From: Bacillota bacterium
GTDB taxonomy: Bacteria; Bacillota; Clostridia; Acetivibrionales; DTU013
Direction of reading: 5' to 3'
Assembly: GCA_023435305.1 (NCBI GenBank)
Contig: JAEYRV010000006.1
Coordinates: 1 to 64,000 of the forward strand
DNA: 64,000 nucleotides
In this document: positions 35,219 to 44,209 of the stretch, in pieces
How the letters are laid out: the number at the start of each line of letters is the position of its first letter
Numbering within the stretch: the first letter of the stretch is position 1
The notes under the pieces: model-generated
Told to the model about the DNA's origin: nothing
The model's database searches: none
The model's input: only the letters and a program-made list of their open reading frames with translations
Translations under genes and position numbers: made by a program

Positions 35219-35249
35219 AAAAAACTCCGCTTATTTAGCGGAGTTTTTT
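35219..35249 (-). terminator. terminator of tRNA-Thr (bidirectional)
   Basis: CTCCGCT-TATTT-AGCGGAG flanked by A-runs and T-runs on both strands, immediately after the tRNA on the minus strand. Confidence 0.88.
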
Positions 35250-35251
35250 AT

Positions 35252-35327
35252 TGGAGCTGGTGGACGGAATCGAACCCCCGACCTGCTGATTACAAGTCAG
35301 CTGCTCTACCTGCTGAGCTACACCAGC
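35252..35327 (-). tRNA. tRNA-Thr (TGT)
   Basis: 76 nt with encoded CCA. Acceptor GCTGGTG pairs with the CACCAGC-complementary strand, D-arm TAGCTCAGCAGGTAGAGCA, anticodon stem CTGAC/GTCAG (one wobble or mismatch aside) with loop TTGTAAT giving TGT, and T-loop GGTTCGATTCC. Promoter at 35381-35410, terminator directly downstream. Confidence 0.96.
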
Positions 35328-35380
35328 ATATAAACATGCTATTTTACTGCTTTTGATGAATTATTTCCTCAAGTGAATGT

Positions 35381-35410
35381 ATAATAACATGCCTCCATGC
35401 AAAAAGTCAA
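35381..35410 (-). promoter_or_regulatory. promoter of tRNA-Thr
   Basis: Minus strand TTGACT (35410-35405) and TATTAT (35386-35381), 18-bp spacer, same architecture as the tRNA-Tyr promoter. Confidence 0.7.
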
Positions 35411-35562
35411 CCCTTTTTTAATACAGCTCATTTTGCTGAACCATAGCCCTTGGACTGATTCACAGGCTCGGCAGCTTCAGAATCTGCCAATATGAATATC
35501 CTGGGGATACAAATATCAAAATGCCTCGCTATCGCCGGAGTGAGCTTTACTTCTCTCAGATA

Positions 35563-36552
35563 CTAGATAGTTTCGCCTTCAATGATATTGTAGCTGAGGA
35601 GAAGCTCCGGCTGCACCTGCTCTCCATTTATGATTTCGAATAGTGTATTGAATACCAGATCCCCCATTTTTTCAACGTGATATTCTACAGTTGAAAGCCG
35701 TGGCTGAATATATTTCAATACATCAATATTATCATATCCCATTATTCCAATATCCCCGGGAACTTTATAATTCCTGTCCCTGAAGTATTTCATCGTCTCC
35801 AGTGCATATGAATCACAAATGCACAGCATTGCTGTCTTTTGCTTTAGATCAAGATTTCTGAACTCCCTGTCAAAATCCTTTCCTTCCACTACCAGTGGTT
35901 CATGCTCGAGACCATATGCTTTGATGCCGTCGATATATCCCTTGAGCCTTCTTTTCAGCGTATAGACATTTGATCCGCTTCCCTCCTGGTTGCTGATGGC
36001 AGGTGTAATAAGATAAATTCTCTCATACCCTTTGGATCTTATGAATTTCACAGCATCTGACATAGCCTTGCGGTCATCTACGCCTACATGTGCAAACTCA
36101 TCACAGATCTTGTTATATATGGTCACTATAGGTTTATTTGTACTTTTTAAGTACTCGATATACTTCTCTCCCTTGCCCACGGGGAATATAATTATGCCGT
36201 CCACATTTCTCTCAACCAGGTATTGTATACCTTCGAGTTCTTTTTTCATATCCCTGTGAGTCAGGATGAGATTTACGAAGTATCCTTTGCTTTTAGCATT
36301 TGCTTCGATTATGTCTATTAATGAAGTAAAAAAATTGTTATAAAGGTCAAAGCATATGATGCCGATAGTCATCGTCCTGCCTGTTGCCAAACTCTGTGCA
36401 ACCCTGTTCGGCTTGTAGTTCAGAAGCTTGGCGACCTCTATGACCCGCTGGCGTGTCGCTTCCTTAATGCCCAGTCTATTATTGATTGCTCTGTCAACAG
36501 TACCTTCAGATACTCCGCAGAGTTTTGCGATGTCTTTGATAGTCGTATGCAA
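35563..36552 (-). CDS. LacI-family transcriptional regulator
   Basis: A protein of 329 residues. The N-terminal helix-turn-helix and hinge are at 1-60 (TIKDIAKLCGVSEGTVDRAIN, then YKPNRVAQSLATG), and the rest is a periplasmic-binding-protein-like sensor. The recognition-helix sequence TVDRAI differs from the common TVSRVL, so its operator should deviate from the usual CcpA/GalR type. It is the last gene of the sugar operon but has its own strong promoter (36608-36636). It presumably represses the operon through the operator pair near 46 kb, with the sugar or a phosphate ester as inducer. Confidence 0.93.
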   Translation of the reverse strand: MHTTIKDIAKLCGVSEGTVDRAINNRLGIKEATRQRVIEVAKLLNYKPNRVAQSLATGRTMTIGIICFDLYNNFFTSLIDIIEANAKSKGYFVNLILTHRDMKKELEGIQYLVERNVDGIIIFPVGKGEKYIEYLKSTNKPIVTIYNKICDEFAHVGVDDRKAMSDAVKFIRSKGYERIYLITPAISNQEGSGSNVYTLKRRLKGYIDGIKAYGLEHEPLVVEGKDFDREFRNLDLKQKTAMLCICDSYALETMKYFRDRNYKVPGDIGIMGYDNIDVLKYIQPRLSTVEYHVEKMGDLVFNTLFEIINGEQVQPELLLSYNIIEGETI

Positions 36553-36607
36553 TTTTTTACCCCCATTAAATCGCTATTCTTTATCAGCAGTATATGAAAT
36601 TGATGAA

Positions 36608-36636
36608 ATAATAACATCAAATATAAAATTTGTCAA
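36608..36636 (-). promoter_or_regulatory. internal promoter for the LacI-type regulator
   Basis: Minus strand TTGACA (36636-36631), 17-bp spacer, TATTAT (36613-36608), overlapping the end of the TIM-like gene. It would keep the repressor expressed when the operon is off. Confidence 0.75.
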
Positions 36637-37424
36637 TTTAAGGCCTTCCACAATGGATATACCATACGTATGATCTTGTTGAAATTCTCTGCATCCCATG
36701 CGCTCCTGCCTATGAACAGTCCATCGATTTCAGGCATGCTCATCAGTTCCTTTGCATTCTCGTTATTGACGCTTCCTCCATATAGTATGGGGATGGAATT
36801 TCCCGTTATGTCTCCAAATAACATGCAGAGCACATTTCTGATCGTCCTGTGCTTCATAGCTGCATACTCTTTTGTTGCAGGTACGCCATTGACACCTATT
36901 GCCCATACAGGCTCATACGCGATCCACAGATTTTCGGCCTGTTGTGCACTTATTCCATGTAACCCTATTTTCAGCTGTGTACACAATACCTCATCACTTA
37001 GACCGTAGCTCTTCTGTTCAAAGGTCTCACCTATACACAGTAAAGCCTTGAAGCCATGCTCAATTGCACACTTGACCTTGAGATTTTCCTGCTGGTCCGT
37101 CTCGCCAAAAGTATGGCGTCTTTCAGAATGACCTATCTCCACAATGTCTGTCCCGACCTCTCTTAGCATTATGGGCGATATCTCTCCCGTATACTGCCCG
37201 CATTCCTCCCAGCCCATATTTTGAGCACCCAGCAGTATTCTGCTGTTCTCCAGCAGCTTACCTGCACTCTCCAGGGATGTATATGACGGTATAACGAATA
37301 ATTCCAGATCATCCCCTGCGATATCAGCAGTCAGTGAGTTCAGAGAGCAAAGGTATTCAAGTGTCTCTGAGATAGTCTTGTACATCTTTGTATTAGTCCC
37401 GAGATACAGTTTTTTTTTGCTCAT
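36633..37424 (-). CDS. triosephosphate-isomerase-family sugar phosphate isomerase (LerI-like)
   Basis: A protein of 263 residues with all TIM catalytic residues: N11/K13 in TNTKMYK, His99 in EIGHSERR and Glu171 in AYEPVWAIG. Sequence around the first strand (GTNTKMYK in place of GNWKMN) marks a divergent TIM branch. In tetritol pathways such paralogues act as L-erythrulose-1-phosphate isomerase. A housekeeping TpiA role is less likely given the setting with DhaK/DhaL and RpiB-like genes. ATG 37424 follows a GGGGGAT ribosome site, 2 bp after the RpiB-like stop; the longer frame would overlap that gene. Confidence 0.85.
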   Translation of the reverse strand: MSKKKLYLGTNTKMYKTISETLEYLCSLNSLTADIAGDDLELFVIPSYTSLESAGKLLENSRILLGAQNMGWEECGQYTGEISPIMLREVGTDIVEIGHSERRHTFGETDQQENLKVKCAIEHGFKALLCIGETFEQKSYGLSDEVLCTQLKIGLHGISAQQAENLWIAYEPVWAIGVNGVPATKEYAAMKHRTIRNVLCMLFGDITGNSIPILYGGSVNNENAKELMSMPEIDGLFIGRSAWDAENFNKIIRMVYPLWKALN

Positions 37425-37426
37425 TT

Positions 37427-37903
37427 TTATGTATCCCCCGACACTTTCATATTCTGCTCCTCTATCTTTACAATGGCCTCTACCTTGGGAGTCGAGGGTC
37501 CATCCTTGAAAGTCAGTGTTATCCACTCACCCAGTATCTTTTTAGCAAGCTCGCGTCCTATGACCCGCTCACCCATGCACAATACATTACAGTTGTTGCT
37601 TAGTACAGACCGCTCTGCAGAAAAGTTATCGTGACATAAGGCAGCACGGATACCAAAAAATTTATTTGCTGCAATTGACATGCCGATTCCCGTACCGCAG
37701 ACCAAAACACCTTTTTTCTTGTAGTCACTGTCAATGATCGCCTTACACACCTTTGCCGCAACATCCGGGTAATAAATGCTGTCATCCTTGGAGAAACAGC
37801 CGACATCCTCCACATTCACATTGTTTTTTTTCAAAAAATCGACCAACTCATTCTTTAAGTCGACAGCGGCATTGTCACACCCGATTACTATCGTATCTAT
37901 CAC
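37427..37903 (-). CDS. RpiB/LacAB-family sugar phosphate isomerase (DerI/EryI-like)
   Basis: A protein of 158 residues. The active-site VLVCGTGIGMSIAANK (Cys69) is intact. The usual DHAG near the N-terminus is DNAA here (10-13), a change that alters the ring-opening/substrate-binding region and argues against ordinary ribose-5-phosphate. RpiB relatives in tetrose pathways convert D-erythrulose-4-phosphate to D-erythrose-4-phosphate. GTG start with a GGGGGTG ribosome site. 18 bp after DhaL. Confidence 0.85.
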   Translation of the reverse strand: MIDTIVIGCDNAAVDLKNELVDFLKKNNVNVEDVGCFSKDDSIYYPDVAAKVCKAIIDSDYKKKGVLVCGTGIGMSIAANKFFGIRAALCHDNFSAERSVLSNNCNVLCMGERVIGRELAKKILGEWITLTFKDGPSTPKVEAIVKIEEQNMKVSGDT

Positions 37904-37921
37904 CGTATCCGCACCCCCTTT

Positions 37922-38557
37922 TTATTTTTCCGTCCACTTCCGCATCGCACGGAACATAATGTATACGCTTGTTGCCCCGGCATCCTGATAGCCTATCGAC
38001 CTTTCCATCAAAGACTTTGCACGTCCGAATCTGGCTATATGGTTTTTTGTTGCCTGCATGCCTTGCTCCGCTGCTGTCTCACCCGCTGACAGCATACCGG
38101 AAAAGTCCTTTTTGTCTGCAATATACTCTGACATAGCGCAGATTGCCGGTTCAAATGCATCGACCATTGTTTTGTCACCAAGCTCGGCCTTACCCCTTCG
38201 CTTTATCATCATCAGGCTCTTTTCCATCATTTTCACAAATTCTTCTGCAGTAAGCTCATCTGCATTGCCTGTATCCTTCTGACCTCCGAGGAATACAGTG
38301 CTGAAGATCACACCTGATGCGCCTCCCATAGAGTTTAACATTGCCATTCCGACATCTCTGAAAAGCTCGTTTACAGAGCCGTAAGCCTTCGGTCCGATAA
38401 CTTTTTGTACATTGAGAAATCCCGTCTCCATGCCGATCCCATGATCTCCGTCGCCTATTTTCAAATCCACCTCAGTCAGATATGATTTGTTATCAATAAT
38501 CTCTTGGGCTATAAATAATATCATTTCTTTAACCTGATTTATGTTAAGCCTGTCCAT
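37922..38557 (-). CDS. dhaL: dihydroxyacetone kinase family, DhaL subunit
   Basis: A protein of 211 residues and the nucleotide-binding DhaL domain, with the IGDGDHGIGME Mg-ADP motif near 30 and SMGGASG near 78. It pairs with DhaK (next gene upstream) to phosphorylate the C1 hydroxyl of a short ketose. No DhaM is present in the window, so whether it uses ATP directly or a PTS donor cannot be told. In this cluster the likely substrate is a tetrulose or pentulose more than dihydroxyacetone. Clean AAGGGAG ribosome site; 12 bp after DhaK. Confidence 0.92.
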   Translation of the reverse strand: MDRLNINQVKEMILFIAQEIIDNKSYLTEVDLKIGDGDHGIGMETGFLNVQKVIGPKAYGSVNELFRDVGMAMLNSMGGASGVIFSTVFLGGQKDTGNADELTAEEFVKMMEKSLMMIKRRGKAELGDKTMVDAFEPAICAMSEYIADKKDFSGMLSAGETAAEQGMQATKNHIARFGRAKSLMERSIGYQDAGATSVYIMFRAMRKWTEK

Positions 38558-38569
38558 TTATACACTCCC

Positions 38570-39562
38570 TTATCGCTTGCTGTAATAAGGACTCCAGCAA
38601 GGCATATCGTAATATTTTTTCAGTTCATCGTCGAGTCTGAAGAGAGTCACTGAGGCACCAGCCATTTCTTGTGTTGTTATATATGAATTGACATCCATAT
38701 CGTATATCGATATACCCTTTTCCCTCAGTCTTCTGGCAAGCTGTCTGTTCATGATGTACAATTCAGCTAATGTTGTGGAGCCTAGTCCATTTATCAGCGT
38801 GCAAACAAGGTCACCTTCTTTTATTCCTGAATCCTCGATTAACTTGTCAAGCAATATATCCACGATATCATCAGCAGGGATCAATTTCATGCGCATTATT
38901 CCAGGCTCGCCATGCACGCCCATTCCAAACTCGATCTCATCATCAGGGAGGGTAAAAGACGGCTCGCTTTGACCGGGTATCGTTCCTCCCGATAGCGCGA
39001 CACCTATACTGAAAACATTATCCCTTGCTTTTGCCGTAACACGGTATGCTTCATCAAGGTCAAGACCTGCTCCGGTTGCTGCTCCTCCTACCTTTATCAC
39101 AAACACATCCCCGGCTATGCCTCTTCGATCCTCAGTCCGCTCCTTCGGTGCCGATGCCACGTCATCCCATACTCTGACCGTGCGGCTTTCGACTCCCAGG
39201 TCCTCAAGCATTTCCGCCGCCATATCAAAGTTCAGATTGTCACCGGCATAGTTACCATACACAAAGAGAACACCCTTCCCCTTTTTGACTGATAATGACA
39301 CCTGCACTATTGTATTAGGATCGGGAGATGCAAATATATTGCCGCACGCAGCAGCATCAGCCAGATTCTCACCTACAAACATGCCAAACAGAGGTTCATG
39401 TCCGCTGCCTCCTCCAATTACAAATGCAACCTTATCCGGGACTTCCTTTCTGCGGATTACTTTGATTCCTGCTACGCCTTCATATTTATGCCCATATGCC
39501 TCCAGAAAGCCTTCTATTGTCTCAATTGGAACATCCGCCGGAGCATTTATAACTTTTTTCAT
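38570..39562 (-). CDS. dhaK: dihydroxyacetone kinase family, DhaK subunit
   Basis: A protein of 330 residues. The ketose is held by a hemiaminal to the conserved His217 in GMGVHGEPG, and the GGGSGHEP loop (50-57) binds the substrate phosphate side. DhaK and DhaL as separate subunits next to TIM-like and RpiB-like isomerases resemble the L-erythrulose kinase modules. GGGAGGT ribosome site. It follows the isomerase gene by about 60 bp. Confidence 0.92.
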   Translation of the reverse strand: MKKVINAPADVPIETIEGFLEAYGHKYEGVAGIKVIRRKEVPDKVAFVIGGGSGHEPLFGMFVGENLADAAACGNIFASPDPNTIVQVSLSVKKGKGVLFVYGNYAGDNLNFDMAAEMLEDLGVESRTVRVWDDVASAPKERTEDRRGIAGDVFVIKVGGAATGAGLDLDEAYRVTAKARDNVFSIGVALSGGTIPGQSEPSFTLPDDEIEFGMGVHGEPGIMRMKLIPADDIVDILLDKLIEDSGIKEGDLVCTLINGLGSTTLAELYIMNRQLARRLREKGISIYDMDVNSYITTQEMAGASVTLFRLDDELKKYYDMPCWSPYYSKR

Positions 39563-39623
39563 CTGATTTACCTCCCGATCCGTCTACATTTACTTTCATT
39601 TTCTTTCTTTTCATAATTTTATG

Positions 39624-41003
39624 TTACATCCTGTCAACCTTGATCGACGGAATATATTTGCAGACCTCTTCAAGCACATCCGCATATTTACCGTGGACTC
39701 CCGCACAATGATGGATATATGGCCCTTCCACCAGAGTTTTCTCCCACCTTGCCCAGTTGTCCACCTCGAGCCACATATAAGTGCCCTTTGTTTTGGGTCC
39801 GTCTATGCCTTTCCCCTCTCCGATGAACATTCGGTATTCACCATGGTCACCATCAAATCTCAGTACCGTCACATCGCCGTTCTTTATCTTCCACTCGCCC
39901 GTTCCGCATTTATGCCCGGGGAAAATAAAGTGACGTCCCAGTTCTCTGGCAGAGTTCTCGTCTGCCAACGAGGGCGGGAAATTTCCGCAGTGCCACAAAA
40001 GCTCTGCGTTGTCATTTTGAGGGTGACGCACTGTAAGATCGGCAAAAAAGACAGGCGACTCTGCAAGAGAAGCTTCCTGCAGCAGTATTGCTGTTATCGC
40101 GCCGTGTATATCTGTCTCACACACCACCGGCAAGCCTTCCTCAGCAAGCATCCCATTAACCATACACGGCATAATGCCAAGACCTGACTGCAGAGCATTC
40201 CAGCATTGTATCGCAACACATGTGCAATCATGCTCCAGGCATATCCTTTTTATCGCTACCTTTAGTGCTGCCAGTCTGCGTACGTCTTCATCACTGTTTC
40301 CGGCTATGCTGACTGTGTTTGCGATTTTGTCCATCGCCTGCATGAATTCATGGCCCTCTTCATCTTTGATCCTGAGAGTAAGGTCTACCAGATCGATCAG
40401 AGAAATGGGAAATGTATGGATATTAAATTTTTCTATCAATTCGCCTTCATTACAGATAACCGACCAGAACCCATCCGGCCTTGGTCCGATCTGCAATATC
40501 CGGAGCTTTCTAAAAGCCTTGACCGCTGAACACACACCAATAAATCTGCGATAGCCGTCTGTGAACACTCTATCCTCTACCCGGCAGTTTTCTATATACG
40601 TGAACGGCACATTGAAGCGCCTTAGGACCTTGCCTGTTGCAAACAGCCCGCACTGCGTATCTCTGGTCCGCAGACCATCTGCAAGCGGTGCATCATCTCT
40701 CGGCCCCCAGATCAGCACCGGCTTCCCGATCTCCCGCGCTGCTTTTGCTACAAGATCCTCCGTACCAAAATTGCAATGCGGAAAAAACAGTCCATCTACC
40801 TTATGGGCTTTCATTTTTTCAATCACCAGCGGAAGTTCGTTTTCATCAAACAGCAGGCCTTCCCGGGTTATATCCTCTATGTCGACCAATTCGGCGCCCA
40901 GGGGTTCTATCCTTTCCTTCACCAGCCTTTTATATCTTTGTGCCTCTTCTTTGCTGAACACATTTCGTCTTGTCGGTAAAAAACCGATTTTCACTTGTTC
41001 CAT
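39624..41003 (-). CDS. L-fucose/L-arabinose isomerase family protein
   Basis: A protein of 459 residues. The FucI/AraA metal site is recognisable: Glu and Asp in VVCETDIHGA and His in HHCAGVHGKY near the C-terminus. The family interconverts aldoses and ketoses with Mn2+; many uncharacterised members exist beyond FucI and AraA. Beside an arabinofuranosidase it could isomerise L-arabinose to L-ribulose, though that is inference. ATG 41003 with an AAGGAG site is chosen over 41030, which would overlap the GH51 gene. Confidence 0.87.
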   Translation of the reverse strand: MEQVKIGFLPTRRNVFSKEEAQRYKRLVKERIEPLGAELVDIEDITREGLLFDENELPLVIEKMKAHKVDGLFFPHCNFGTEDLVAKAAREIGKPVLIWGPRDDAPLADGLRTRDTQCGLFATGKVLRRFNVPFTYIENCRVEDRVFTDGYRRFIGVCSAVKAFRKLRILQIGPRPDGFWSVICNEGELIEKFNIHTFPISLIDLVDLTLRIKDEEGHEFMQAMDKIANTVSIAGNSDEDVRRLAALKVAIKRICLEHDCTCVAIQCWNALQSGLGIMPCMVNGMLAEEGLPVVCETDIHGAITAILLQEASLAESPVFFADLTVRHPQNDNAELLWHCGNFPPSLADENSARELGRHFIFPGHKCGTGEWKIKNGDVTVLRFDGDHGEYRMFIGEGKGIDGPKTKGTYMWLEVDNWARWEKTLVEGPYIHHCAGVHGKYADVLEEVCKYIPSIKVDRM

Positions 41004-41026
41004 ATCAATTACTCCTTCTTGAATAT

Positions 41027-42553
41027 TCAATCCATTTTGAACTTAAGTAAATTGATGGAATGCTTCTTTGCATTAAAGCTGCATACATTGCCGCTGACAA
41101 CAGGAACAGCTGATGTTTTTATTGTCACATTTTCCGGATCCTTCACAGTGTTGGCAGCATCAACATTATCATTGTAAACAATATATGAAGCTTCTCCTTT
41201 GAGAGACAGACCCGTTTTCTCAAAATTTATCTCTACATCCAGGTTCTTTTCGGGATGTCTGTTGATGACCGATACATATAAATAACCGTCATCATCCCCT
41301 GTAACTGCCGCGCTGAGATAGTGTATCCTGCTTAAGCCCTTATCCTCCGATTCAGGGTTTACCAGGTTAATATTCAGGACTTCCCTTCCAAGCCTTGGGC
41401 TTTGAGGCATTTTGACCGGGAAGGTCTCACCTGTGACAGTTGCCTGGTACAGGATATCACCCGTGTTGTTGCCGAATAAATCAAACACATGATACTGCGG
41501 ACGTTCAACTATGCCATCAGCATTAACTGAAACAGCCCCATTGATATTTACAAATGTTGAATAGTTGGCCATGCCTATAGTGTCAGAATTGTTTATAAAC
41601 ATATTCAGGATACAGGCAGTCACGATGGCATTGCGAAGAGTATAGCTTTCGTCATCATTTACGCCGTCAAACAGCCAGCCGTACATATTCCATTCGTCCC
41701 ATGCAACCTTTATGTCCTTTGTATCATTGTTCATACCTGTCAGCACAGCTGCTACAGTCAGTTTGTTTAATTTCTCCATATACTCCGGAACACACATGGT
41801 CTGCAGGTAGTCATCGTCAAAGGGACCCCAATCCTTCACTGAGTAGTGGTGAGCCGAAATATAATCGACAAATTGCCAGAGCTTTTTGATTATCGTATAG
41901 TTCCAGTCAGACTTTTGTTCATATCCGCATGCGATAAGCTTGATCGCCGGATCGACCCATTTCATCGCCTTTCCGCACTCCATGGCCTTTTTGGCGTAAT
42001 CTTCAGCATTCATGTGATTCATTTGCCATGGACCAAACATCTCATTGCCCAGTCCCCAGTACTTTACACCAAAGGGCTCCTCATATCCATGAGAACGTCT
42101 TAGATTTGCATAGTAGGTGTCACCTGTACCATTGCAGTACTCGACCCAGTGCATTGCTTCTTCAACAGTGCCCGTACCCAGATTCACACATAAATACGGC
42201 TCGGCTCCAAGCAGTCTGCATACCTCAATAAAATCAGCGGTGCCGAATTGATTGCTTTCCTCCGTCAGCCAGGCATATTCGAATACCTTTTTTCTGTCTT
42301 TCTTTGGTCCTATGCCGTCCTCCCAATGATAGTTGGATACGAAATTCCCGCCGGGATACCTCAAGATGGTCGGCTTGACCTTTCTGAGCTTATCTATGAC
42401 ATCCCTTCTGATCCCGTTTTCATCGGAGTTTTTGTTTTCCGGATCGTAGAACCCGCCATATATATTTTTAAAAGCATGCTCGCAAAAGTGACCGAAAATT
42501 TTCTTGTCCACTTTGTTTTTAGGATTATTCAAGTTAACAAATATTTTCTCCAT
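41027..42553 (-). CDS. alpha-L-arabinofuranosidase, GH51
   Basis: A protein of 508 residues. Acid/base Glu171 in WGLGNEMFG and nucleophile Glu287 in VAWDEWNM, in the GH51 TIM barrel with its C-terminal beta-sandwich. No signal peptide, so it cleaves arabino-oligosaccharides after import by the adjacent ABC transporter. Retaining mechanism by family. The ribosome site (AAAGGATGAG) is weak. It precedes the isomerase gene by 23 bp. Confidence 0.94.
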   Translation of the reverse strand: MEKIFVNLNNPKNKVDKKIFGHFCEHAFKNIYGGFYDPENKNSDENGIRRDVIDKLRKVKPTILRYPGGNFVSNYHWEDGIGPKKDRKKVFEYAWLTEESNQFGTADFIEVCRLLGAEPYLCVNLGTGTVEEAMHWVEYCNGTGDTYYANLRRSHGYEEPFGVKYWGLGNEMFGPWQMNHMNAEDYAKKAMECGKAMKWVDPAIKLIACGYEQKSDWNYTIIKKLWQFVDYISAHHYSVKDWGPFDDDYLQTMCVPEYMEKLNKLTVAAVLTGMNNDTKDIKVAWDEWNMYGWLFDGVNDDESYTLRNAIVTACILNMFINNSDTIGMANYSTFVNINGAVSVNADGIVERPQYHVFDLFGNNTGDILYQATVTGETFPVKMPQSPRLGREVLNINLVNPESEDKGLSRIHYLSAAVTGDDDGYLYVSVINRHPEKNLDVEINFEKTGLSLKGEASYIVYNDNVDAANTVKDPENVTIKTSAVPVVSGNVCSFNAKKHSINLLKFKMD

Positions 42554-42672
42554 GATTTCAGCCTCATCCTTTAGTTATTTGTAAACCCTGCAAATTGCTG
42601 CCTATAAAACAGAGGGATATTATCTATCCCCTGTTTTACAAGCATATTAAAAGCTGTGATTAAGAGTTTTGT

Positions 42673-44151
42673 TTACTTTTGTAAACCTTCTGATTTCAAG
42701 AAATTATTCAGTGCTTCATCAGCTTCCTTTATAGCTGCTTCTATCGAAACTTGACCTGTGATTCCTCCGTGGAGCGCATCGAGGAATTCGATCTCAAAGG
42801 AACTCCAACGTGGAATCAGGGGAGCCGGAACACCTATTGCAAGCGAATCACCAAAAACCTTCAGGAACGGGGTATCCTTGGATAACATGTTAAAGTTGGA
42901 CTGCCTTGCAGGATCGCAGCCTGTCGCTATCTTCAAGTGTTCGCCTTCCTGACTTGTTATGAACTCAATAAACTTGTATGCGGCTGTCTTTTCTTTTGCA
43001 TATGCAGAGACATAAGTCCACCATCCGCCAGCCATTGTTGCGGGCTTACCTTCTTCCCAGCCGGGAACTGTTGTCCAGCCGACTTTACCGACGACCAAAG
43101 ATTTACCCCAGTCGCCTTCCGGTGTTTCAACCATCTTGGACAGGCCGGGCCATGTAACATGCTGCGCAGCTGTACCCGACAGGAAAGCTGTATTTGTCTC
43201 AGGCCATTCCCAGTTTTCTGTTCCGGGAGGTGTCGAGTTCTTAAGCTCCCAATTGAAGGACTCGAGGACTTTCTTGAATTCAGGCGTATTCAGGTTGCTC
43301 TTGTAATTCTCGTCAAACCAGTAAAGTCCTGTACCATAGAATCTGGTCTGAACATTGTTTGAAAGCTGGAGGTGGTTCATGCCCATGAACAATGATCCGT
43401 ACAGGTTCTCTTCCGGTCTGGTAAAGAACTCTGCAATTTCAAAATACTGTTCCCAGGTTTTCGCAGGTGCAAGGTCATATCCATACTTTTTCTTGAATTC
43501 TGCCTTGTTTGTCTCATCCTCAAACAGGTCTTTCCTATAATAATATACCATTGCATCGGGCTTCCATGGGAATCCATACAATTCTCCATCCTTGCCTGTC
43601 ATGACCTGAAGCAGTGCAGGAATAAAGTCATCGAGTTTAAGGTTCGGGTCTGCAACACTTGAGTCATTTGTGTATTTTGACAAGGGCTCCACCCATCCGT
43701 TATCGACCAATTCCTGTTCTGCGGGTACTACAAATACGTCATACTCATTTGATTTGGAAGCAAGGTCAACAGAAAGCTTTTGCTTGAAGTTTGCCATCGG
43801 AATTGCCACCACGTTTACATCACATCCGGTAAGCTCGGTAAATCTTCCCTTCTGTGCTTCGATACTGTTGCTCAACTCACCCTCTGCGGTGTAAACTGTG
43901 ATTGATTTCCCGGACATATCATAAGGGGTATAAGGTATAACACCTTCTGGTATATTTGCAGCCGGTATGTTTTTTGACGATCCATCAGTATTCGGTTCAG
44001 GATTATTTGCCGGCGATCCATTATCAGAAGAATTATTTGCCGGCGGCTGCGTCTGAACCGCTTGCTGCTGACAAGCAGTAACACTAAACAGCATAAGTAC
44101 TACCATAACTAAAACCAGCAGATTTGCCAACACCTTTTTGCTATTTTTCAT
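42673..44151 (-). CDS. ABC sugar transporter solute-binding lipoprotein
   Basis: A protein of 492 residues. N-terminal signal with lipobox SVTAC (Cys about 27), then a Ser/Asn/Pro-rich tether to about 70, then a family 1 extracellular solute-binding domain. Long size and the two-permease partner fit the oligosaccharide (CUT1) class. ATG 44151 has a perfect AGGAGGTG site; the upstream GTG is part of that site. A 10-bp perfect inverted repeat lies just upstream (44173-44197). Confidence 0.93.
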   Translation of the reverse strand: MKNSKKVLANLLVLVMVVLMLFSVTACQQQAVQTQPPANNSSDNGSPANNPEPNTDGSSKNIPAANIPEGVIPYTPYDMSGKSITVYTAEGELSNSIEAQKGRFTELTGCDVNVVAIPMANFKQKLSVDLASKSNEYDVFVVPAEQELVDNGWVEPLSKYTNDSSVADPNLKLDDFIPALLQVMTGKDGELYGFPWKPDAMVYYYRKDLFEDETNKAEFKKKYGYDLAPAKTWEQYFEIAEFFTRPEENLYGSLFMGMNHLQLSNNVQTRFYGTGLYWFDENYKSNLNTPEFKKVLESFNWELKNSTPPGTENWEWPETNTAFLSGTAAQHVTWPGLSKMVETPEGDWGKSLVVGKVGWTTVPGWEEGKPATMAGGWWTYVSAYAKEKTAAYKFIEFITSQEGEHLKIATGCDPARQSNFNMLSKDTPFLKVFGDSLAIGVPAPLIPRWSSFEIEFLDALHGGITGQVSIEAAIKEADEALNNFLKSEGLQK

Positions 44152-44172
44152 AAATAGCACCTCCTTTTTTAT

Positions 44173-44197
44173 TTTATACGTTATACAAACGTATAAA
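44173..44197. repeat. inverted repeat between permease and binding-protein genes
   Basis: TTTATACGTT and AACGTATAAA, 10 perfect pairs with a 5-nt ATACA spacer. It could be an mRNA hairpin that separates the levels of the permease and binding-protein transcripts, or an operator. No T-run follows. Confidence 0.8.
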
Positions 44198-44209
44198 TTC
44201 GAAATTGAA

